Source: Methanobacterium sp964452085 (GTDB lineage Archaea; Methanobacteriota; Methanobacteria; Methanobacteriales; Methanobacteriaceae). From it: a stretch of 64,000 nucleotides of DNA. Positions 58,616 through 64,000 of the stretch are shown here, in pieces (position 1 is the stretch's first letter; each line of letters opens with the position of its first letter). The translations under genes and the position numbers were made by a program. The stretch is from assembly GCA_964452085.1 (NCBI GenBank), contig CAYVKL010000002.1, positions 364,864 to 428,863 of the forward strand. Reading direction: 5' to 3'. The notes beneath the pieces were generated by a model, which was not told where the DNA came from, did not search any database, and saw only the letters and a program-made list of their open reading frames with translations.

Positions 58616-59814
58616 TGGAATTTCAATATGTTGCTTTCAGTGTAGCTCTTATCATTTTGCTTGGTTTATTATTCAGTAACTTATTTAGCCGGATAAAACT
58701 ACCTGGGTTGTTGGGTATGCTTATATTGGGAATTATAATCGGACCTTATGGGTTTAATTTAATTGATCAGGTTATATTAAGTATCTCTGGAGATTTAAGG
58801 GCAATTGCACTAATAATAATTCTTTTAAGGGCAGGATTTGGAATTCACTTGGAGAGCTTACGAAAGGTGGGATTGTCCGCCGTTAAAATGAGCTTTATTC
58901 CCGATATTATTGAAGGGCTTACAGTAATGTTTGTAGCGCACTATCTTTTAGGACTACCTCTCGTAGAGGCGGGAATGTTAGGATTCATCATTGCAGCAGT
59001 TTCCCCTGCTGTTATAGTGCCTCAAATGCTTTCATTTATTAAAAGGAGAATGGGAACCAAAAAAGGAATCCCTTTAATCATATTAACTGGTGCTTCTGTG
59101 GATGATGTGGTTTCCATAACCATTTTTTCAATATTTTTGGGCATATACGGGGGTCAGCAGTTAAATTATTTCATGGTGGCACTCAGTATTCCCATTCAAT
59201 TTGCACTGGGGATTCTATTGGGATTGGTAATTGCAATCGCACTGATATATCTCTTTAAACACTTTAATATACGTAATACGGAAAAGACACTAATTATTTT
59301 AGCATCTGCAATCCTCTTAAAAAATATTGGTGATGTATTAAGCAGTATAATACCCATAGCTGCTTTGGTGGGAGTAATGGTTATAGGATTTGTGATCCTG
59401 GAAAGAATGCCAGAACTGGGAATGCAACTATCTGAAAAATTCGATAAAATATGGATATTCGCAGAGATATTGCTTTTCGTTTTGGTGGGAGCTCAAGTAA
59501 ATATATATCTGGCAGCATCATTTGCCCTTATAGGCTTAACCATTATAATAGTGGGGTTAATGGCACGCAGTGCAGGGGTTTACGTGTCATTAATAGGTTC
59601 AAATCTAAATATCCGGGAAAAAATATTTTGCATAATAGCTTATATTCCTAAAGCCACAGTACAGGCAGCTATTGGTGCTATTCCACTTTCTATGGGGGTT
59701 GCATCAGGAGAACTTATTCTGGCCATAGCAGTTATTGCCATATTATTCACGGCACCTTTAGGAGCATTTGGAGTCAGTATTTACGGTGAAAGAGTCCTTG
59801 AAATTGAAAAATAA
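58612..59814 (+). CDS. cation/proton antiporter (CPA2/NhaA-NapA-like) under fluoride riboswitch
   Basis: A 400-residue protein with about 12 membrane helices and no soluble regulatory domain. The motif ASVDDVVSITIF carries Asp164-Asp165, the DD signature of electrogenic Na+/H+ antiporters. GTTGAGGTATC is the ribosome-binding site. The upstream fluoride-type riboswitch suggests a role in fluoride or accompanying ion/pH stress; such antiporters are known riboswitch targets in bacteria. Whether it moves fluoride itself is not known. Confidence 0.85.
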   Translation: MMEFQYVAFSVALIILLGLLFSNLFSRIKLPGLLGMLILGIIIGPYGFNLIDQVILSISGDLRAIALIIILLRAGFGIHLESLRKVGLSAVKMSFIPDIIEGLTVMFVAHYLLGLPLVEAGMLGFIIAAVSPAVIVPQMLSFIKRRMGTKKGIPLIILTGASVDDVVSITIFSIFLGIYGGQQLNYFMVALSIPIQFALGILLGLVIAIALIYLFKHFNIRNTEKTLIILASAILLKNIGDVLSSIIPIAALVGVMVIGFVILERMPELGMQLSEKFDKIWIFAEILLFVLVGAQVNIYLAASFALIGLTIIIVGLMARSAGVYVSLIGSNLNIREKIFCIIAYIPKATVQAAIGAIPLSMGVASGELILAIAVIAILFTAPLGAFGVSIYGERVLEIEK

Positions 59815-59909
59815 CCATGATGTTTATCAATAATATATAAATTCGGTTTTCATGGCATGAACCAATTAAATGGTCAAATAAATCATTGCAATAATGGCTC
59901 AAATAGGTA

Positions 59910-60470
59910 TTAAGAGTATAGGGGTGGATCTAGCTTATTTCTATGATTATCTGGATCAATTGTTTTTAGAATCATGCTCAACCCGCAAATTAAGGATAGA
60001 ATTATGAAAATTGAAATTCCTATTTTTGCGCTGCTGTCATAATTGATTTGAAACCATAAAATTGAGAGAGCACCACTTTGAACTAAAAAGAGGACAGCTG
60101 CTGAAAAATAAATAATGCTTCTGATTTTAGGATAAAAAATCCTCTCAAAATTTTTTCTACGAATTAAAATAAAAATAATACCAAATAAAATGCTTAAAAT
60201 TCCCAAAATAATATTTATGCTTAAGGTGTAAAAAATTGATATAATGGATTCTATTCCTACCATAATCAGCATTAATGGAATGAAATATTTATTCCAGGTT
60301 TTATCGGAGCTTTCCCTACTTGAAGTCTGACTTTTATTTAAGGGATCACTTAATCTTTTAAAATATTCCAATCTTCCGCCACATTCACATTTTGATTTAA
60401 AATCGTCTGGAGATTCTCCAGCACGAAGCATATAATATCCCCCACATTTATTACAAACTAAATAACCCAT
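59910..60470 (-). CDS. zinc-ribbon membrane protein (paralogue of 20747)
   Basis: A 186-residue protein. Residues 1-40 form the same ribbon as the protein at 20747-21292 (GYLVCNKCGGYYMLRAGESPDDFKSKCECGGRLEY). It is followed by four predicted membrane helices (about 66-82, 84-103, 112-130, 146-166). Function unknown. Convergent with the antiporter, about 95 bases apart. Confidence 0.65.
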   Translation of the reverse strand: MGYLVCNKCGGYYMLRAGESPDDFKSKCECGGRLEYFKRLSDPLNKSQTSSRESSDKTWNKYFIPLMLIMVGIESIISIFYTLSINIILGILSILFGIIFILIRRKNFERIFYPKIRSIIYFSAAVLFLVQSGALSILWFQINYDSSAKIGISIFIILSLICGLSMILKTIDPDNHRNKLDPPLYS

Positions 60471-60633
60471 TTTAAACCCCTTCCATCATTATATTAAAGG
60501 AATTAATTTAACTTGTTTTTTTTTAAATATTTAATATTATTTACCTTAATTTTCGCTTTTGTGAATTTATTCACAAAGAAATTTCCAATCTTTTTTAGTA
60601 TGTGAATCTTATTGTTGTTTGGAAGTGGAAAAA

Positions 60634-61203
60634 TTGTTATTGGACGATGTGAAAGGTCAGGGTGGAGCAGAATATCTGCTATTGTTTGGTGCAGTTATTA
60701 TTGTAGCAATTGCGGGTCTTTTCATTTACTATAATTATTTTAATGTTCAAACCAATAAAACGGTTGATGTTAAGATGGAAATAACCAGTATTAACACGCC
60801 TTATGCTTTAAAAGCTGTTTACCAAGTGGACAAAACTACGGATGGAGTGGATAAAAAGATTAGTGGTGGTTCTACCTCCTTTTTCTACCTTAATCCTGGT
60901 GGAACCAAAACTGTGAATTTGGGTAAATTTTCATCAGGAGAGAGTTTGAAGGTTATGGTTGGTGTAGGAAACCCAGATAGAGAACGTCAAGATTTACCGG
61001 GTTCTGATTGGACAGGTAAAAATCGATGGGTTTTGGTTAAATTAACTGTCGGCAATGATACAACTTCATGGACAGTTGCAGGGCCTTATAACTGGCACGT
61101 TACCCCATCAGGTGCCATTACCAAAGAAATTACAATTCCTGGCGCTGCTGGTATGGGAATAAGTAGCTCTGAGGATATTTCAACTGTCAGGAGTACTCTT
61201 TGA
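60634..61203 (+). CDS. class III signal peptide (pilin-like) secreted protein
   Basis: A 189-residue protein with an archaeal class III signal peptide: a short charged leader, KGQGGAEYLLLFGAVIIVA, and a hydrophobic helix. Cleavage by a prepilin peptidase of the EppA type is expected just before Gln (KG/QGG). The rest is a beta-rich extracellular domain. TTG at 60634 has GGAAGTGG upstream at a good distance; the TTG at 60619 and a GTG at 60625 are alternatives. Likely a pilin-like or surface-adhesion component. Confidence 0.72.
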   Translation: MLLDDVKGQGGAEYLLLFGAVIIVAIAGLFIYYNYFNVQTNKTVDVKMEITSINTPYALKAVYQVDKTTDGVDKKISGGSTSFFYLNPGGTKTVNLGKFSSGESLKVMVGVGNPDRERQDLPGSDWTGKNRWVLVKLTVGNDTTSWTVAGPYNWHVTPSGAITKEITIPGAAGMGISSSEDISTVRSTL

Positions 61204-61400
61204 ATATACTGAGTGACTGAGTAAATGAAGAATAAAAATCAGTTTTTTCAAGGGGGAGGTGGGGGTTTTAAACGTCAGATATATTCTATTGATTTGAAAT
61301 CAATTTAGAATGAAATTTTTTCGTTTAAGATTATTTTCTGACATTGCCAAGGTATTTGATCTTTTTGGAATGAAATCGATGTTATAAATTATGCTCAATG

Positions 61401-61445
61401 ATGGAAATATTTAATACTTAAATAATACTTTATTAATAGTAGTAA
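61401..61445 (+). promoter_or_regulatory. shared upstream element of nikR copy B
   Basis: ATGGAAATATTTAATACTTA followed by AT-rich sequence, matching the run upstream of nikR copy A (58250-58291, minus strand). Located 28-73 bases before the start codon. It could be the promoter with an associated NikR-binding site. Confidence 0.5.
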
Positions 61446-61473
61446 TGAGTTTATTAATGGAGGTGAACTTAAA

Positions 61474-61863
61474 ATGAGAATTAGCATGTCGTTGCCGAAA
61501 AAACTGTTAAACGAATTTGATGAAGTATTAAAAGACAGAGGATACAACTCCAGATCAAAAGGTATCCGAGACGCCCTAAAAGATTACATAGTCCGCTACC
61601 AATGGATGAAAGACATAGAAGGAGACAGAGTGGGAATAGTAGCAGTCATCTACGACCACCACTACACAGGAGTAATGGAAGACCTAACAGACATCCAACA
61701 CCAATTCAGAAACTTCATAAACTCCACCATGCACATCCACATGACCGAAAAAAACTGCCTAGAAGTAATCATAGTCAAAGGAGACGCCAAAGAAATCCGA
61801 AACCTCACCGAAAAAATAATGAGACTCAAAGGAGTAGAACACGTAAAACTAACCACCACCGCC
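61474..61863 (+). repeat. 390-bp inverted repeat, right copy (nikR B)
   Basis: Pairs with 57833-58222 at 100 percent identity in opposite orientation. The segment between the two arms is 58223-61473, about 3.25 kb, and contains the riboswitch, antiporter, zinc-ribbon and class III protein genes. Confidence 0.95.
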
Positions 61864-61881
61864 TCCAGAAAAAATGAATAA
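61474..61881 (+). CDS. nikR: nickel-responsive regulator NikR, copy B
   Basis: A 135-residue NikR with the same sequence as copy A for the first 130 residues, including His76, His87, His89 and Cys95; the tail differs (ASRKNE). Codons in this gene are rich in C- and A-ending triplets (ATC, CAC, AAC, CTC, GCC, AGA), unlike the T-ending codons of neighbouring genes, in line with a recent common origin of both copies and possibly transfer. GGAGGTGAACTTAAA is the ribosome-binding site. Confidence 0.95.
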   Translation: MRISMSLPKKLLNEFDEVLKDRGYNSRSKGIRDALKDYIVRYQWMKDIEGDRVGIVAVIYDHHYTGVMEDLTDIQHQFRNFINSTMHIHMTEKNCLEVIIVKGDAKEIRNLTEKIMRLKGVEHVKLTTTASRKNE

Positions 61882-62168
61882 ATTAGGATAAAAATTCTAC
61901 AATAATTTATTCATTTGTCATGTTCATTTTGTGGACTTATACTATTCTTAAATGTGCATTAAAGCGTTAATGTCCATTTAAAATCTTCAATTTTTCCTGT
62001 TGATAATTTTTTTCCTCTAAATTTTTAAATAATTTTTTTAATTTGGATTTACACCAGCAGGACTTCAATAAATTTGATTTTCCATGTTGCGCAAAACATA
62101 TATTAATATTACTTTAATCAATAAATTAACTCATTGATTTGTATGTTGTTAATTGTGGGATGAGGTAA

Positions 62169-63188
62169 ATGAAAATTGAAAACTTGGGTATTGCTGTAAG
62201 TTTTATTATTGGGTTTTACTTTGTTATTCTGCCATTCATACCCGGTAGAGACTCCCTTAATTTAATATGGATAGTAATTGGTTTATTGTTCATATTACTG
62301 GGTGTAAGTGGAATGTATTTTAAAGCTTTAATCTCTCGTAAAATTTACGAAATGTTAATAATTCCCTTGTTTTTTGTTGTATCTTTTTTAGGATTTTACA
62401 GTTATATTAACCTACCTGACAGCCGCATACTAATCAGTGGTCTTATTTTAATGTTATCAATCATAGCTGCTCTTTTTATAATATATTTCCTTGTTAATCA
62501 GAGAAAATTAGATAAATACCAGAAAGGCGTTCAACTTTTAGACGAACTCAAATACAAGGAAGCATTTGAATACTTTGATGCTTATGTAAAATTATATCCT
62601 GATGATCCTCTGGCATGGTCTGGCAAAGCTCTGGCACTTTCAAAATTAAATAAGCTTGAAGATGCATTAGAATGTGCAGATAAATCTCTAAAAATGGATT
62701 TGGGTTTTGATAAATATTTATTTAAAAAAAATATTCAGTCTAAAAGGGTCAGTGCCAGAGGAACAGTTCTTTATGATCTTGAAAGATATGATGATGCATT
62801 ATTGTGCTTTGATAACGTATTGAAAATAATACCGGGAGCATCTATTGCTTGGGTTAATAAAGGGAGGGTATTATCTCGTTTAGGTAATTATGAAGATGCA
62901 TTAGATTGTTTCAACAATGCTTTAGGGTTCAATCTCAATGATCCTAATGCTTTGGCATACAAAGGGGAAATACTCTGCAAAATGGGAAAATACTCTGAAG
63001 CAATGGAAAATATTGATAAAGCTTTAGATGTAAATCCAGAACTTCCTTTGGCTTGGCTTAATAAAGGAGAACTACTGAGGGCCATTAATGAAAGGGAAGA
63101 TGCCTTAAAATGTATTGAAATAGCTTTAAAGTTAGATCCCTTTTATAAAGACGCTATTAGGGCTAGAGAAGAGCGGAAATTAATATAA
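62169..63188 (+). CDS. TPR-repeat protein with N-terminal membrane segments
   Basis: A 339-residue protein: three or four hydrophobic segments in residues 1-110, then tetratricopeptide repeats from about 120 to 335 (for example PDDPLAWSGKALALSKLNKLEDALECADKSL and PGASIAWVNKGRVLSRLGNYEDALDCF). TPRs are protein-protein interaction modules. The protein is probably membrane-bound with the repeats in the cytoplasm. No partner is implied by neighbours. Confidence 0.82.
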   Translation: MKIENLGIAVSFIIGFYFVILPFIPGRDSLNLIWIVIGLLFILLGVSGMYFKALISRKIYEMLIIPLFFVVSFLGFYSYINLPDSRILISGLILMLSIIAALFIIYFLVNQRKLDKYQKGVQLLDELKYKEAFEYFDAYVKLYPDDPLAWSGKALALSKLNKLEDALECADKSLKMDLGFDKYLFKKNIQSKRVSARGTVLYDLERYDDALLCFDNVLKIIPGASIAWVNKGRVLSRLGNYEDALDCFNNALGFNLNDPNALAYKGEILCKMGKYSEAMENIDKALDVNPELPLAWLNKGELLRAINEREDALKCIEIALKLDPFYKDAIRAREERKLI

Positions 63189-63314
63189 TTTGATTTTGCA
63201 TATAATTTGGGATTTTTGAAAAAATAATAAAATACTATTCTAATTATAATGGGTTGAGGAGCACGAATAAATATTTCATACTCATATGATGTTAATGAAC
63301 ATAATTAACCAATA

Positions 63315-63923
63315 TTAGCCATTCCAGCCCAGGGTTTTCATTAGTTCATCTCCCAGAAGTTCCTTCAATAGATTCAGTTTTTCCTGGTTCTCTGCTTTTA
63401 TGAGGGGTTTACATTGATCTAGGGTGCTGTCTCCAGAGAGTAATTTCATTGAAAATGCCATGCAGGTAGCTGTTCCACATTCTTCGCAGTTGGTCTGGGG
63501 TAAGCAATTATAAATGTTCAACGGCCCTATCTTTGACAGTTTTTCAGATAGATCCTCTCCATTATCTCCAGTCTCACTTTCCAGGTAACATTGGTTTATT
63601 ATCTCCATAAACTCCGTTATTATTTCAATTCCTTCTTCAGGGTCTCTGGTGTTCATCATCATGATTCTCCCAGACGGGAAAAATGATATCACCCTTTGGT
63701 GGGTATTTAGTGTTAGAATTTTTTTGTGCGGGATATAATTTACTTTTCCTGGTGGGAATTTACCTGCAAATATAGGCATTGCCTGCTCTAATGTTGAATC
63801 AAGCTGCATTGCCAGTTTAACCCTGCCTTCTTCCGCCATACATGGCATTATTTTAGTTATGGAAACACTTTTTACCAATGGGCCATCTTCAAAAATATCA
63901 AATTTCAGTTCTTTCATTTCCAT
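63315..63923 (-). CDS. Fe-S binding protein
   Basis: A 202-residue protein with a C-terminal 4Fe-4S domain: NCLPQTNCEECGTATCMAFS and a later LDQCKPL, giving a C-x7-C-x2-C-x4-C type arrangement resembling the PF04060 Fe-S domain. The N-terminal 130 residues are of unknown fold (RVKLAMQLDSTLEQAMPIF). Conserved proteins of this type in methanogens are poorly characterised. The start has AGAGGTAATTAG as ribosome-binding site and immediately follows another gene on the minus strand. Confidence 0.75.
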   Translation of the reverse strand: MEMKELKFDIFEDGPLVKSVSITKIMPCMAEEGRVKLAMQLDSTLEQAMPIFAGKFPPGKVNYIPHKKILTLNTHQRVISFFPSGRIMMMNTRDPEEGIEIITEFMEIINQCYLESETGDNGEDLSEKLSKIGPLNIYNCLPQTNCEECGTATCMAFSMKLLSGDSTLDQCKPLIKAENQEKLNLLKELLGDELMKTLGWNG

Positions 63924-63934
63924 CTAATTACCTC

Positions 63935-64000
63935 TTAAATTTTTATTATGTGGTTTTTTGATTTTGAAAGCTCGTAAAGAGTTTTACCATCAATGAGTTC
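63935..64000 (-). CDS. partial gene running off the window end
   Basis: On the minus strand the C-terminal 21 residues of a protein, ELIDGKTLYELSKSKNHIIKI, end with TAA at 63935-63937, 11 bases before the Fe-S protein ATG. The rest lies beyond the window. Not enough to name a family; it is probably in one transcript with the Fe-S protein. Confidence 0.6.
   Translation of the reverse strand, partial: ELIDGKTLYELSKSKNHIIKI

Overview
The window is a chromosomal segment of a methanogenic archaeon, almost certainly of the order Methanobacteriales and most likely the genus Methanobacterium. The evidence is a DNA polymerase B C-terminal half encoded as a separate gene (PolB2), ribosomal protein S8e, SRP19, a geranylgeranyl reductase, a methanogenesis-marker MtxX protein, HypE, NikR, an archaeal pantoate kinase, PurS/PurQ, AT-rich intergenic DNA, Shine-Dalgarno sequences of the GGTGAT type, and several histidine kinases of the HisKA_2 type typical of Methanobacterium. 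No phage, insertion sequence or CRISPR array was seen.

Layout. 1-3.5 kb: PfkB-type kinase, then surface genes (PIG-L deacetylase, sortase with a PsbP-like domain). 3.9-6.7 kb: an accessory patch of very small genes (RHH-like, zinc ribbon, AbrB-like, acidic unknowns, one apparently frameshifted). 6.7-9.8 kb: a 1011-residue double histidine kinase. 9.8-13.4 kb: AAA ATPase, HAD phosphatase, polB2 and rps8e on the minus strand. 13.8-17.9 kb: Fe-alcohol dehydrogenase overlapping a PAS histidine kinase, hypE, RDD protein. 18-33.7 kb: housekeeping metabolism: tetrapyrrole/F430/B12 genes (cbiC, hemL, hemD, cobA), mtxX, uppS, tatD, riboflavin reductase, pantoate kinase, a RecJ-like nuclease, srp19, purQ/purS/purC. 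33.9-44.6 kb: glmS, an XRE-cupin/thioesterase/acyl-CoA ligase set, a DUF5814-type helicase, a Cys-loop-channel-like membrane protein, LemA. 45-52.4 kb: tRNA-Ile(GAU), an adenylate-kinase-like protein, MIP18, a short ArcS-type protein, a DUF2769-FMN glutamate synthase fusion, a UbiA prenyltransferase and a ferredoxin-geranylgeranyl reductase pair. 52.6-55.7 kb: small secreted and Cys-rich proteins next to a SPASM radical SAM enzyme. 55.9-64 kb: another REC-PAS kinase, two nikR genes in inverted orientation, a fluoride-riboswitch-like leader before a proton antiporter, a class III signal-peptide (pilin-like) protein, a TPR protein and a Fe-S protein.

Most notable. (1) A match to the fluoride (crcB) riboswitch aptamer at 58378-58435, upstream of a DD-motif cation/proton antiporter, with a 51-codon open reading frame in between that ends inside the antiporter start codon. 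(2) Two nikR genes sharing a base-for-base identical 390-bp stretch in inverted orientation, bracketing 3.25 kb that contains the antiporter and riboswitch; this could be an invertible segment. (3) A radical SAM/SPASM enzyme two genes away from a 60-residue Cys-rich peptide, a candidate peptide-modification system. (4) An archaeal protein with the layout of a pentameric ligand-gated channel plus an extra N-terminal membrane anchor.

All calls come from reading the sequence and from recalled family motifs; no database search was possible.
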